A stretch of 64,000 nucleotides of DNA from GCA-002713455 sp964428745 (GTDB lineage Bacteria; Fidelibacterota; Marinisomatia; Marinisomatales; TCS55), in NCBI GenBank assembly GCA_964428745.1, contig CAYRYZ010000005.1, positions 1-64,000 on the forward strand, given 5' to 3'. The position numbers and the translations under genes are program-made. Of the stretch, positions 9,624-19,013 are shown one piece after another. Position 1 is the first letter of the stretch, and each line of letters starts with the position of its first letter. The notes beneath the pieces were generated by a model that searched no databases, was not told the DNA's origin, and worked only from the letters and a program-made list of their open reading frames with translations.

Positions 9624-12551
9624 TTGATAAATAAAACAATTAAACTATATACAATTATCTTTTTCAGTTGTTCTGCTTTGTATTCACAGAACATTAATCT
9701 AACAGGTAAAATCACGGATTCTCAAAGTGGCGACCCCCTTATTGGCGCAAATGTTATTATTGATGGAAATGGATTGAATACTGGTGCAGCTACTGACTTT
9801 AATGGTGACTATATTGTTGAAGGTGTACCCTCTGGTTCTTACAAAATAAAAGTTTCTTATATCGGATATAGTGATTTTACCACTGAACTAAATATTTCAT
9901 CAGAGTCATCTACTTTTGATGCAAAGTTAAGTATTTCTGCTATTCTGTTAGATGAATACATAGTAACTGCAAGTCGTGGAAGACGTGAAAAAATCACTGA
10001 TGCACCTGCAGCTATTTCTGTAATCTCTGAACTTAAAATCCGCAATGCAAGTAATCCAAACTTAGGAGACTACTTCAAAAATGTTAAAGGGGTTGATTTT
10101 ACTGCATCTGGTCTTGATAGCTATAACCTAAGTGCTCGAGGCTTTAATTCAAGTTTTAGTAGTCGACTACTTACACTAACTGATGGAAGAATGGCTAATG
10201 TCCCTTCCTTACGTTTAATCGCTTATAATGTCATCCCATTAACATCTGATGATGTAAGGCAGATTGAAGTAGTTTTAGGCCCTTCTTCTGCACTTTATGG
10301 GCCAAATGCTCATGCAGGTGTTGTAAATATTATTTCTAAACGACCTAAAGAATCCCAAGGAACCGTTGTTGGCCTGACTGGCGGAACGAGAAATTTTGCA
10401 AAGGCACAAGTCCGTCATGCTGGAACTATTGGAAATTTAGGTTACAAAATGTCCCTTGTACAGTTTAATGCCAACGACTGGGAATACATTGAAGATGATG
10501 AAAAGAAAGCACATTATAAACAATGGTTGAATGAACTTGATGGAGGAGAATTAGATGATTATTTTGAAGATGGCCTTGCGTGGTGGGATGGATGGGATAT
10601 TAAAGTAGATCGCGATGGGGATGGCACTGTTGATACTACATATTTTGCGAAAGATAATAAGGTTTATGATCGGGATAGTGATGGGATTGATGATATACCT
10701 CATTTTAAAATAAATAATACACGCTTTGATATTAGAACAGACTATGATTTTTCACCTGATCATTTTATCAGTTTGAATTATGGGTTTGCTCAGGCAACAA
10801 ATATTAATATTACGGGCATTGGTCGATATCTTGCTGATGACTGGATCTATCAGTTCTTTCAAGGAAGATGGGTATACAAGAACTGGTTTGCACAGGCTTA
10901 CTTGAATACTTCGATGTCTGGTGATACTAGAAATATGCGTACAGGTGGTATCGTAACAGATCATTCGAAATTTTTTCACTTCCAGTTCCAACATAATTTA
11001 GATTTCAATTTTTTAGATACAAAACTGATATGGGGAGGAGACTACCAGCGAACCATGCCCAAAACGTTTGGTACTATTCTTCCTGATGGCAAACCAGGTC
11101 GCAATCCAATCAGTTTTGATGAAGATGGCATTGATAATGATGGAGATGGTAAAATTGATGAGTGGGATGAGTTAATTGTAACTAACGAATTTGGCCTATA
11201 TGCCCAATCTCAATCCAAATTGAGTGAACACTTTCAACTAATCCTCTCGGGTCGTATTGATCTTCATAGTGGTCAACAAAAAGATGGAGGGTTTAAATTT
11301 TTAGAAGATCCATTATCAGGTGAAACCATGGAATACTATCCGCAAATCTCGCCTAAGGTTGGATTATTATACAAACCAAATGACAAACAAACCTTCCGCT
11401 TAACTGCTGCACGAGCCTTTAACACACCTTCTTCTCAAGGATTATATTTGGAGGTACTAGCAGCTCAATACTCTGTATTCCCAGTTGTGGCCCGTGGAAA
11501 TAAAGATGGCTATACTTATAAAAGAAATGCATCAGGCAAACTCATGATGTTTGATGTTCGTGCTGGTTCTACATCAGAATTTAGATGGGCAAGTATGCCA
11601 GAAGGTTCAGCACTTTATATACCTGCCGTTTTAGGTAGACCAGGACAATTTGTTAATGGAGAAGATTATACAAAAATTGAACCGGTACGATCTGAGGAGA
11701 TTTGGACTTATGAATTTGGATATGCGGGTTTCATTGGACAAAAGATGCGTGCGTCATTTGATCTGTACTATAGCAGCTACAGTGATTTTGTCAGTGATCT
11801 CACCTGGGTAACGCCCGTGGTTATAGATACATCAGCTGGCTTCTATACAGTTGAGAATCCTGATCCCGAAATATTGGGCTTCGTACCAACTGCTGAACAC
11901 AGCGGTATTCGAGATGGAGGTGATGGTATACCAGGATATTATTACATTGAATATGGTTCCTCTGATTGGAAATCCTTGATTCCTGCTGGATGGTGGTCAC
12001 AACCTGTTGAGCAGCGAAATGGCACGAAGTTAGAGGTTGCCTACGGTGACACACTAGGAGCCTGGTGGACTGATGACCTTACTAATTTTGATAATCCTGT
12101 AAACCTTATGTTGACTAATATTAATTATGGTCGGGTCAATTTGTGGGGAATGGATGCCAGTTTGTATGCATTTATCACACCTAAAATCACCGCAGATGTA
12201 AATTTCTCATTATTAGGAAAAAATAGATTTTGGAATTTTTTAACTCGATCTTATGACCCTGTTAATGCACCCAGATACAAGGTTAATGCAAAGATAGCTT
12301 ATAATTCTGATAAAGGATTTCATGGGAATACAGGATTTAGGTACATCCCTGAATTTGAATGGGCGGCCGGCGTACATTATGGAATCATTGATGAATATTT
12401 AGTTTTCGATACTATGGTTGGCTATCGATTTGCTGAGAAATATGACCTATTGCTAAATATTAACAATATAAATGATAATGTGCACCGTGAAATTATTGGT
12501 GGGCCAAAGCTCGGCCGACACATCACTTTGAAATTAAACGCTAGATTTTAA
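9624..12551 (+). CDS. TonB-dependent receptor with N-terminal carboxypeptidase-like regulatory domain
   Basis: 975 residues. Signal peptide at 1-21 (ending SALYSQ), then a carboxypeptidase-D regulatory-like domain at 24-107 (GKITDSQSGDPLIGANVIID..GSYKIKVSYIGY). A plug domain follows at about 113-240 (DEYIVTASRGRREKITDAPAAISVI, VEVVLGPSSALYGPNAHAGVVNIISKRP type) and then a 22-strand-like barrel ending in LGRHITLKLNARF. It should be an outer-membrane active transporter energised by TonB. Unusual features are acidic calcium-type loops in the barrel region: DRDGDGTVD near 328, DRDSDGIDD near 348 and DEDGIDNDGDGKIDEWDE near 498. The only early start is TTG at 9624 with no clear ribosome-binding site, directly after a terminator. 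The substrate is unknown. Confidence 0.93.
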   Translation: MINKTIKLYTIIFFSCSALYSQNINLTGKITDSQSGDPLIGANVIIDGNGLNTGAATDFNGDYIVEGVPSGSYKIKVSYIGYSDFTTELNISSESSTFDAKLSISAILLDEYIVTASRGRREKITDAPAAISVISELKIRNASNPNLGDYFKNVKGVDFTASGLDSYNLSARGFNSSFSSRLLTLTDGRMANVPSLRLIAYNVIPLTSDDVRQIEVVLGPSSALYGPNAHAGVVNIISKRPKESQGTVVGLTGGTRNFAKAQVRHAGTIGNLGYKMSLVQFNANDWEYIEDDEKKAHYKQWLNELDGGELDDYFEDGLAWWDGWDIKVDRDGDGTVDTTYFAKDNKVYDRDSDGIDDIPHFKINNTRFDIRTDYDFSPDHFISLNYGFAQATNINITGIGRYLADDWIYQFFQGRWVYKNWFAQAYLNTSMSGDTRNMRTGGIVTDHSKFFHFQFQHNLDFNFLDTKLIWGGDYQRTMPKTFGTILPDGKPGRNPISFDEDGIDNDGDGKIDEWDELIVTNEFGLYAQSQSKLSEHFQLILSGRIDLHSGQQKDGGFKFLEDPLSGETMEYYPQISPKVGLLYKPNDKQTFRLTAARAFNTPSSQGLYLEVLAAQYSVFPVVARGNKDGYTYKRNASGKLMMFDVRAGSTSEFRWASMPEGSALYIPAVLGRPGQFVNGEDYTKIEPVRSEEIWTYEFGYAGFIGQKMRASFDLYYSSYSDFVSDLTWVTPVVIDTSAGFYTVENPDPEILGFVPTAEHSGIRDGGDGIPGYYYIEYGSSDWKSLIPAGWWSQPVEQRNGTKLEVAYGDTLGAWWTDDLTNFDNPVNLMLTNINYGRVNLWGMDASLYAFITPKITADVNFSLLGKNRFWNFLTRSYDPVNAPRYKVNAKIAYNSDKGFHGNTGFRYIPEFEWAAGVHYGIIDEYLVFDTMVGYRFAEKYDLLLNINNINDNVHREIIGGPKLGRHITLKLNARF

Positions 12552-12579
12552 CAAAGATGTGGTGCAAATAGTGCGAAGC

Positions 12580-13575
12580 TTATCTTCCACCCAATGAAAT
12601 TATAACTCGACCTTTTTGAGCACCTTCAAGAATGGAGTGAATCTCGTGATCTAATTCATTTAAGGTGACTTCCTTCGACAATCCTTTAAGATCAAGCTTC
12701 CATTCATTTGCAAACAATTCCCAGATTTTTTTCTTTTCTGAAATAGGGATATTACCCGAATCGATACCAAGAAGACTGTTACCTCTTAATATATAAGGGA
12801 AGATTGTCGTTTCAATTTTTGGCCCCCCTACGTTACCACAACAAGCAACTGAACCACCTAAATTTAAACATGTCATTAGCCCAGCTAGGGTTTCACCACC
12901 CACAACATCAATGCTAATGTCCCACTTACCACTTGAAAGTGGCTGACGACAATTTTGAGCTAATTCCTCTCGACTTATTACTTCAACTGCGCCAATTGAT
13001 TTCAAAAAATCTTCTGAATCAGTCTTTCCTGTCACAGCAGTAACGTGTGCTCCTAATTTCGATAATAATTGAGCTCCTAGACAACCAACCCCCCCTGTTG
13101 CACCAGTCACTATAGCCAAGCTACCTTCAATCCCATTTTTTTTATCAAGTGCACTTACACTTAATCCCGCAGTCAGACCTGCTGTACCTAGAATTATAGA
13201 TTCTTTTATTGTTAATCCTTGTGGCAATAATGAAACCCATTCTTTAGGTACTCGAATATATTCGCCGAATCCCCCTGCAGTATTCATTCCCATATCATAA
13301 CCAGATACAATCACTTGATCTCCAATATTGAAATCAGAATGACTACTATCCTGAACAGTCCCAACAGCATCAATCCCTGGTGTATGGGGATAAGATTTAG
13401 TTACACCTTTATGTCCAGTTGCTGAAAGCGCATCTTTGTAATTCAATGAAGAAAATGCAACACGGACTAAGATATCACCAGGAGGAAGGTCATCAATATT
13501 TTTTGAAATTATTTGGCTTGCAAATGAACCATCTTGGTTTTCTACAACAGTAAATGCTTGAAATGAAGAATCCAT
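12580..13575 (-). CDS. acuI: YhdH/AcuI-family NADPH oxidoreductase (acryloyl-CoA reductase-like)
   Basis: 331 residues, the usual length of the zinc-free medium-chain dehydrogenase subgroup YhdH/AcuI. The N-terminal half has the family signature VAFSSLNYKDALSATG and HTPGIDAVGTV. The nucleotide-binding domain carries VTGATGGVGCLGAQLL. CCGNVGGPKIETTIFPYILRG, with the preceding SVA, is the typical later motif. Characterised AcuI reduces acryloyl-CoA to propionyl-CoA. Here it is the last gene of an acyl-CoA catabolic operon, 16 bases after an acyl-CoA dehydrogenase gene, so it probably reduces a 2-enoyl-CoA intermediate or detoxifies acryloyl-CoA. The symbol is by family only; the exact substrate is not shown by the sequence. 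Confidence 0.88.
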   Translation of the reverse strand: MDSSFQAFTVVENQDGSFASQIISKNIDDLPPGDILVRVAFSSLNYKDALSATGHKGVTKSYPHTPGIDAVGTVQDSSHSDFNIGDQVIVSGYDMGMNTAGGFGEYIRVPKEWVSLLPQGLTIKESIILGTAGLTAGLSVSALDKKNGIEGSLAIVTGATGGVGCLGAQLLSKLGAHVTAVTGKTDSEDFLKSIGAVEVISREELAQNCRQPLSSGKWDISIDVVGGETLAGLMTCLNLGGSVACCGNVGGPKIETTIFPYILRGNSLLGIDSGNIPISEKKKIWELFANEWKLDLKGLSKEVTLNELDHEIHSILEGAQKGRVIISLGGR

Positions 13576-13591
13576 TAATTTGATTAATTAT

Positions 13592-14743
13592 TTATTTAGG
13601 TAAAGTTCCCATATGTTTACAAATAATCTTTAGCATAATTTCATCAGTTCCACCTCCAATAGAGTTCAATCTGCCATCTCTATATACTTTTGATATATAA
13701 TTTTCCCAAGTAAAACCCATCCCACCCCAAAATTGAAGACATGTATCTGAAACTTCGCGAATTAATCGACCACTTTTTAATTTAGCCATAGAAGCAAGAT
13801 ATGTTACATCATTACCATTAATAAGGTCTTCACATGCCCGGTAAACCAATGAACGTAATGCTTCTATCTCTGTTTGTAGTTCTGCTAATCTAAAATGAAT
13901 CGATTGATTAAAAATTACCGGTTTATCAAAAGCTTGTCTTTCTTTACAATATTCAATTGTTTTGGAAACACATTGATCAAGCATGACTAAACAACTAACC
14001 GACATAAATATTCTTTCTTCTTGAAATTGCTGCATTTGAAGCTTAAACCCTTCACCTTCAGGCCCAATCCGATATCGCTGCGGAATACGCACATCGTCAA
14101 AATAAACTGGGGCCGTATCCGAAGTAAGTTGCCCTAACTTATCTATCTTATCTCCAATACTAACTCCTTTAAGATTTGAAGGAATAATCACTAAAGATTT
14201 ATTGTTATGCGGACCATTATCATTACTTGTATTTACTAAGGTGCAAAAATAATCTGCTTGGGTAGCATTCGTGATCCACATTTTATCGCCATTAACTATA
14301 TAATCATCACCATCTTTTCGGGCACTTGTTTTCAATGCCGCAACATCTGAGCCTCCCCCTGCTTCACTAACTGCAACAGCAGAAACAAAATCACCACTTA
14401 CGCTAGGCTTTAAAAATTCTTTTTTTATCTCAGCACTGCCATATCGATCTAGGGCAGGTGTAGCCATGTCAGTTTGGACACCTATTGCTGTAATCACACC
14501 TAAATCAGCTGCATACCCAAGTGCCTCTGCAAATACCATTCCAAAACTATAATCTAAATCCATTCCACCGACTTCAGAGCTTTTGGTAATTCCTAATAAA
14601 TCTAAATCTCCCATCTTTTTAAATAATTCATGAGCAGGAAATACCTTATTTCTTTCCCATTCATCTGCAAAAGGTTTTATTTCATTTTCTGAGAAATTTT
14701 TGACTGTTTCCGATAATGATTGATGTTCTTCTGTAAATTTCAT
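13592..14743 (-). CDS. Acyl-CoA dehydrogenase (AtuD/LiuA-like)
   Basis: 383 residues with all acyl-CoA dehydrogenase domains. The FAD/substrate signature is VAVSEAGGGSDVAALKTSA, and MWITNATQADYF follows. The C-terminal part has FWGGMGFTWENYISKVYRDGRL. At the position where medium-chain enzymes carry the catalytic Glu (YEGT), this protein has GGGTDEIML. In isovaleryl-CoA and related dehydrogenases the base is instead a Glu in helix G, which could be supplied here by QEERIFM (around residue 215-225). This points to a branched or otherwise unusual acyl-CoA. It overlaps or nearly abuts its neighbours (1-base gap to the hydratase gene) in the same operon, and would hand electrons to EtfAB (7351-8112, 6385-7350). 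Confidence 0.92.
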   Translation of the reverse strand: MKFTEEHQSLSETVKNFSENEIKPFADEWERNKVFPAHELFKKMGDLDLLGITKSSEVGGMDLDYSFGMVFAEALGYAADLGVITAIGVQTDMATPALDRYGSAEIKKEFLKPSVSGDFVSAVAVSEAGGGSDVAALKTSARKDGDDYIVNGDKMWITNATQADYFCTLVNTSNDNGPHNNKSLVIIPSNLKGVSIGDKIDKLGQLTSDTAPVYFDDVRIPQRYRIGPEGEGFKLQMQQFQEERIFMSVSCLVMLDQCVSKTIEYCKERQAFDKPVIFNQSIHFRLAELQTEIEALRSLVYRACEDLINGNDVTYLASMAKLKSGRLIREVSDTCLQFWGGMGFTWENYISKVYRDGRLNSIGGGTDEIMLKIICKHMGTLPK

Positions 14744-14744
14744 A

Positions 14745-15545
14745 CTAATCCTCTATTTCCCAAAATGGTTTTCTTTTTTCAAAAAAAGATGCAAATCCAT
14801 CACGACCTTCCTTGTGAATTATACAACTTGCAAAATATTCTGCAGCGCGTTTTGAGTTGTCTATATAATTGTCAGAGATAATTTCTTTAGTTTTAGCTAT
14901 GGCGTTAGGACCACATTTTTTTACTTGATTTTTGATATCCAATAGACATTCAATTAATTGTTTTTCTGAATTAACAATATGATCAGCCATCCCAATTTTA
15001 AAAGCTTCTTTGCCATCTATATGGCTTCCTAATAGCATCATTTTCCTAGCTTGTATAAATCCCAAACGATTTAATACGTAAGGTGCTATCTGAGCAGGGG
15101 TCAATCCTATGCGAGTTTCAGTCAAAGCAAATTTTGCATCTGTGAAAGAAACCAAGAAATCACAAGCACAGACAATTCCAAAAGCGCCTGCCATTGCTGC
15201 TCCCTCAACAGCAGCAACAGTTATTTGTGGAGTTTTACTTATCATTCTAAATAGCTCACCTAATTCCATACTCATTTTATATGACTTTGAATAAGATTGA
15301 TCAGCATCAGATACAATTGTCTTTATTTCATTTAAATCAATTCCTGAACAAAATATTCCACTTTTCCCTCGAAAAATAATACCGCGGACACTTCTATCAT
15401 CACTAACTGCTACTAAACTATTCTTTATATCTATGACTAAATCACTAGAAAGAGCATTCCTTGTTTCTGGACGATTAAACCAAATAGTTAACCAACCATC
15501 TTTTAATTCAAGTATAGAATCTTTCGTTTTAGGTAATTGTGCCAT
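14745..15545 (-). CDS. Enoyl-CoA hydratase/isomerase family protein (LiuC/AtuE-like)
   Basis: 266 residues, crotonase fold. The oxyanion-hole segments are present: NALSSDLV early, GKSGIFCSGIDLNEI, and AAVEGAAMAGAFGIVCACD. The active-site region reads FALTETRIGLTPAQIAPYV, which is closer to methylglutaconyl-CoA hydratase (LiuC) and isohexenylglutaconyl-CoA hydratase (AtuE) than to the short-chain EchA proteins. Its gene lies directly after the acyl-CoA carboxyltransferase gene (22-base gap). That order fits a pathway in which a 3-methylenoyl-CoA is carboxylated at its terminal methyl group and then hydrated. Specificity remains inference. Confidence 0.9.
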   Translation of the reverse strand: MAQLPKTKDSILELKDGWLTIWFNRPETRNALSSDLVIDIKNSLVAVSDDRSVRGIIFRGKSGIFCSGIDLNEIKTIVSDADQSYSKSYKMSMELGELFRMISKTPQITVAAVEGAAMAGAFGIVCACDFLVSFTDAKFALTETRIGLTPAQIAPYVLNRLGFIQARKMMLLGSHIDGKEAFKIGMADHIVNSEKQLIECLLDIKNQVKKCGPNAIAKTKEIISDNYIDNSKRAAEYFASCIIHKEGRDGFASFFEKRKPFWEIED

Positions 15546-15567
15546 AAAAACTCCTAGTTATGATGGA

Positions 15568-17190
15568 TTACATGCGAGCAACGCCAAAGCTATTTGGCTT
15601 TAATTTTCTTTCTTTAGCTTCAGAACATGTTTTTAAAGTAAAACTAAGGACTTTTCGCGTATCACGTGGATCAATAACTCCCTGATCAAGTAATCGGCCA
15701 GAAACATAAAATATATCTGATTGTTTATCAAAATCATTAATCATTTGCAGCTCTTTTTGTTCTAATTGTTCTTCATCTAATTCTTCATTTCTTTTCTTAG
15801 CTGATGATTCAAAGACTTGTCTCATAGTTGAAGCTGCCTGGTTACCACCCATCACACCAATTTTTGCATTGGGCCACGAAAAGAGAAAATCAGGGTCATA
15901 TCCGAGTCCACACATACCGTAATTAGCTGCTCCGAAACTTGCGCCAATATAAAGTGTTATTTTTGGAACACGTACATTTGAAACTGATTGTATCATTTTT
16001 GCCCCATGTTTAATCATACCTGCTTGTTCAAATTTTTTACCAACCATATAGCCTGTTACATTATGTAAAAAAACTAATGGGGTATCTATCTGATCACACA
16101 GTTGAATGAACTGTGTTGCTTTGTTTGCACCTTGAGTATCTATTGGACCATTATTTGCAATAATACCGCATTGTTGCCCTTCGATTTGTGCTTGAATACA
16201 AATCATAGTTGGCCCAAAATTGGGCTTTATCTCCATAAAATCTGAGCCATCAACAATCCTCGCGATGACTTCTCGAACATCATATACTCGTTTATAATCA
16301 GATGGTACAATTCCAAAAATTTCATCAATACTATATATTGGTTCATTATTTTTTTTATTAGACTTATTCTGATATTTTTTTTGCCAGTTAAAACGTGCAA
16401 CAAGATCGCGTGCTATATTTACGGCTCCAAGGTCATCATCCGCTAAGTATTCCACTAAACCAGTAATAACTGAATGCATTTTGACACCCCCTAATTCTTC
16501 ATTGGACGCATCTTCACCCGTAGCAGCTTTTAACAATGCAGAGCCCGCTAAGGCAGCCATACCATTATTTTTTACACCAATAACATAATCACTCATACCG
16601 GACTGATATGCTCCTCCCGCTGTAGAGAGTCCATGCAAAACAGCAACAGTAGGTATGCCTAAGGCACTTAAACGCGCCTTCTTGTAAAAAAAAGCACCAA
16701 AATTTGACCAAAGTTTGACTTTATAATTAAGGAGATTAATTCCAGCACTCTCAACAAGGTGAATAAAGGGCAACTTTTGTTTAATGGCAATATTAATGCA
16801 TCCCAATGCTTTTTCAATTGTTTTGTCACTTGATGCCCCAGCACTGATACCACTATCATCAACTAAGATCATACACCGAACCCCGCTAATAAAACCAATG
16901 CATGCTAGGATATTTCCACCAGGAATACTTGTATCCGGATCTGGATCATCCACTAGATAATTTGCCATGTTATATAAATCTAATAATTCAGATTCAGGAT
17001 CGATCAAAGCATCAAGCCTTTGCCTAGGGGTCAATTGTCCACGTTCCTGAAATCTTGATTTTTTTTCATCGGATTTAGTTTTAGCTCGATCCAATATATT
17101 TTTTCTTTCTTTAACAAGCATCGACATATCATCGTTATTTTGAGTGAATTTATCCGATTCCAAATTCACTTTTGATTTATAAACTGGCAT
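15568..17190 (-). CDS. Acyl-CoA carboxylase carboxyltransferase (beta) subunit, AtuC/LiuB-like
   Basis: 540 residues covering both carboxyltransferase halves. The N-terminal half has RGQLTPRQRLDALIDPES, LVDDSGISAGASSDKT, LVESAGINL and GLSTAGGAYQSGMSDYVI. The C-terminal half has NNGPIDTQGANKATQFI, HNVTGYMVGKKFEQAGMIKHGAK, GASFGAANYGMCGLGYDP and VMGGNQAASTM, ending RDTRKVL..FGVARM. Conserved order and ending fit the methylcrotonyl-/geranyl-CoA carboxylase beta group rather than propionyl-CoA carboxylase. Such enzymes need a biotin carboxylase/biotin-carrier alpha subunit (LiuD/AtuF), and none is encoded in this operon or elsewhere in the window. A biotin ligase gene is present at 29797-30564. 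In the liu and atu pathways this enzyme carboxylates 3-methylcrotonyl- or geranyl-CoA. Confidence 0.93.
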   Translation of the reverse strand: MPVYKSKVNLESDKFTQNNDDMSMLVKERKNILDRAKTKSDEKKSRFQERGQLTPRQRLDALIDPESELLDLYNMANYLVDDPDPDTSIPGGNILACIGFISGVRCMILVDDSGISAGASSDKTIEKALGCINIAIKQKLPFIHLVESAGINLLNYKVKLWSNFGAFFYKKARLSALGIPTVAVLHGLSTAGGAYQSGMSDYVIGVKNNGMAALAGSALLKAATGEDASNEELGGVKMHSVITGLVEYLADDDLGAVNIARDLVARFNWQKKYQNKSNKKNNEPIYSIDEIFGIVPSDYKRVYDVREVIARIVDGSDFMEIKPNFGPTMICIQAQIEGQQCGIIANNGPIDTQGANKATQFIQLCDQIDTPLVFLHNVTGYMVGKKFEQAGMIKHGAKMIQSVSNVRVPKITLYIGASFGAANYGMCGLGYDPDFLFSWPNAKIGVMGGNQAASTMRQVFESSAKKRNEELDEEQLEQKELQMINDFDKQSDIFYVSGRLLDQGVIDPRDTRKVLSFTLKTCSEAKERKLKPNSFGVARM

Positions 17191-17231
17191 AATATTTCCT
17201 ATGAATTTATTTTTATCATTAGTTTTATTAA

Positions 17232-19013
17232 TTAATCCAACTGGTCTATAAGTTTCTTATTAACTGGGATTGGAATCTCCAATAATTGTTGAGCATAGGC
17301 CTTCCCCTGGGGATCAATTCTCAAACTAGACATACCACCACCACCTAATGAACGTTTAAGTAAAATATTTAATCCGTAAATGCCAGGGACATCCCAAATA
17401 TAAATTTCTCCTTTTAGCAAATGAGAAAAATATTTATTAATAATATTTAATTTTAAACCATTTCGTACATAGGGTAAATAATCAGCTTTTCTAGCAATAA
17501 CTCCAATATTAGCATGATCACCCTTATCTCCACTCCTAGCATACGCTAGTTTAAAAAGAGGAACACTAGTATCTGTTTCTAGTTCTTCATAGATCATTTT
17601 ATTATCTTTTTCTTCATACTGAAACACGCCATCTAATGGAATATCAACAGGATATTTTTTACCATGACAGTCTATTTCAATAGAAAAATTGGACTTGGGA
17701 ATTAAGTATGAATGTAAACGAATTGATTTAGATACTGAAGGTCTACCACCTAAATAATTCATTACCCCTGAGGCCATTCCAGTTGCAGCTTGAGCTACCT
17801 CTTTTGATAAAATTACTAAGCCTTCTTTCTTTTCATGTGTTGCCATAAGTCTTAAAACAACTTCGCGAGAATTTTTATTATATTTATCTGGGCCATAAAT
17901 AGAATCTGTACCTAAAGTAGATAAAGAGTGTTGCCTAATTTTTTCAAAATTTTTATTAAAAAGAATTCGATTGGTCTTATTAATAATTGCTTCACTTATT
18001 ATTTTTGATTTTTTGTATGCATTTTTTCCACCTATAACTAAAGTAGCTACAATACTATATCCATCCATATAAGTTGCAGAAACTTTGTACGTAGAAGTAG
18101 GTGGTAGACCTTTCGCTCCAGAGACAAATACTTTATTTTTACCTATTTCTTTAATTTTTACATCAGAAAAATTGCAAACAACATCTGGTAATATATAAGA
18201 TTTAGGGTCACCAATTTCATATAAAAATTGTTCTGCTACTGTTCCAAAACTAACTAAGCCACCAGTATCTTTTGGTTTTGAAACAATAAAATCTCCATTT
18301 GAGCTAACTTCAACAATAGGAAAACCCATATTATCAAATCCGTCAATCAAATGCCAGTCAGTAAAATTTCCACCAGTACATTGAGCACCACATTCAATAA
18401 TATGCCCAGCAAGACTTCCACTCGCTAAAAGATCATAGTCATTTTTTTTCCAATTATACTCATACATTAAAGATCCCAGTACTAAAGCACTATCTACACA
18501 TCTTCCAGTAATAATTATATCAGGAGCTTCTTTCAAAGCTTCTTTTATTGGTATCGCTCCTAAATATGCATTCATACTTAAAATATTTTTAGGTAATGGA
18601 GAACCTGTTTCAAAATCTAATATCTCTTTTTTTATAAACTCATCTTGACGGTCAATTATATTGTCTCCATGAATTAATGCAATATTTAGATTTATATTTT
18701 CTTTTTCAGCTTCTTTAATAAGTGCATCTCTACATGATTCAAGATTAATTCCACCTGCATTGCTAATAACTTTGATTCCTTTTTTCTTTATTTCAGGTAA
18801 AAGTGGTGCAAGCTGATTAACAAAGTCTGTTGCATAACCTAAATTATCATTTTTCATTTTAGCTCCAGCTAAAATAGACATCGTAACTTCAGCAAGAAAA
18901 TCAAATACTAAATAATCTAAATTTCCAGCATGAACAAGTTGCTCTGCTGCAGTTGAAGTATCTCCCCAAAAAGCAGATGCACATCCTATTCTGATTTTTT
19001 TATCATTATCCAT
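17232..19013 (-). CDS. AtuA-like acyclic terpene utilisation family protein (DUF1446)
   Basis: 593 residues. The N-terminal large domain (about 5-450) carries the family features: RIGCASAFWGDTSTAAEQLV, then YLVFDFLAEVTMSILA, VISNAGGINLESCRDA, IITGRCVDSALVLGSLMYEY, GHIIECGAQCTGGNFTDW and KVSATYMDGY. A C-terminal small AtuA-like domain (about 485-590) has YARSGDKGDHANIGVIAR and LLKRSLGGGGMSSLRIDPQGK. This two-domain form is common in liu/atu-type gene clusters. AtuA is genetically required for growth on citronellol in Pseudomonas, but its reaction is still unclear. The ATG shares one base with the stop of the upstream MaoC gene (TAATG), so the two are translationally coupled. Its presence beside an AtuC/LiuB-like carboxylase marks this operon as atu-like. 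Confidence 0.92.
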   Translation of the reverse strand: MDNDKKIRIGCASAFWGDTSTAAEQLVHAGNLDYLVFDFLAEVTMSILAGAKMKNDNLGYATDFVNQLAPLLPEIKKKGIKVISNAGGINLESCRDALIKEAEKENINLNIALIHGDNIIDRQDEFIKKEILDFETGSPLPKNILSMNAYLGAIPIKEALKEAPDIIITGRCVDSALVLGSLMYEYNWKKNDYDLLASGSLAGHIIECGAQCTGGNFTDWHLIDGFDNMGFPIVEVSSNGDFIVSKPKDTGGLVSFGTVAEQFLYEIGDPKSYILPDVVCNFSDVKIKEIGKNKVFVSGAKGLPPTSTYKVSATYMDGYSIVATLVIGGKNAYKKSKIISEAIINKTNRILFNKNFEKIRQHSLSTLGTDSIYGPDKYNKNSREVVLRLMATHEKKEGLVILSKEVAQAATGMASGVMNYLGGRPSVSKSIRLHSYLIPKSNFSIEIDCHGKKYPVDIPLDGVFQYEEKDNKMIYEELETDTSVPLFKLAYARSGDKGDHANIGVIARKADYLPYVRNGLKLNIINKYFSHLLKGEIYIWDVPGIYGLNILLKRSLGGGGMSSLRIDPQGKAYAQQLLEIPIPVNKKLIDQLD

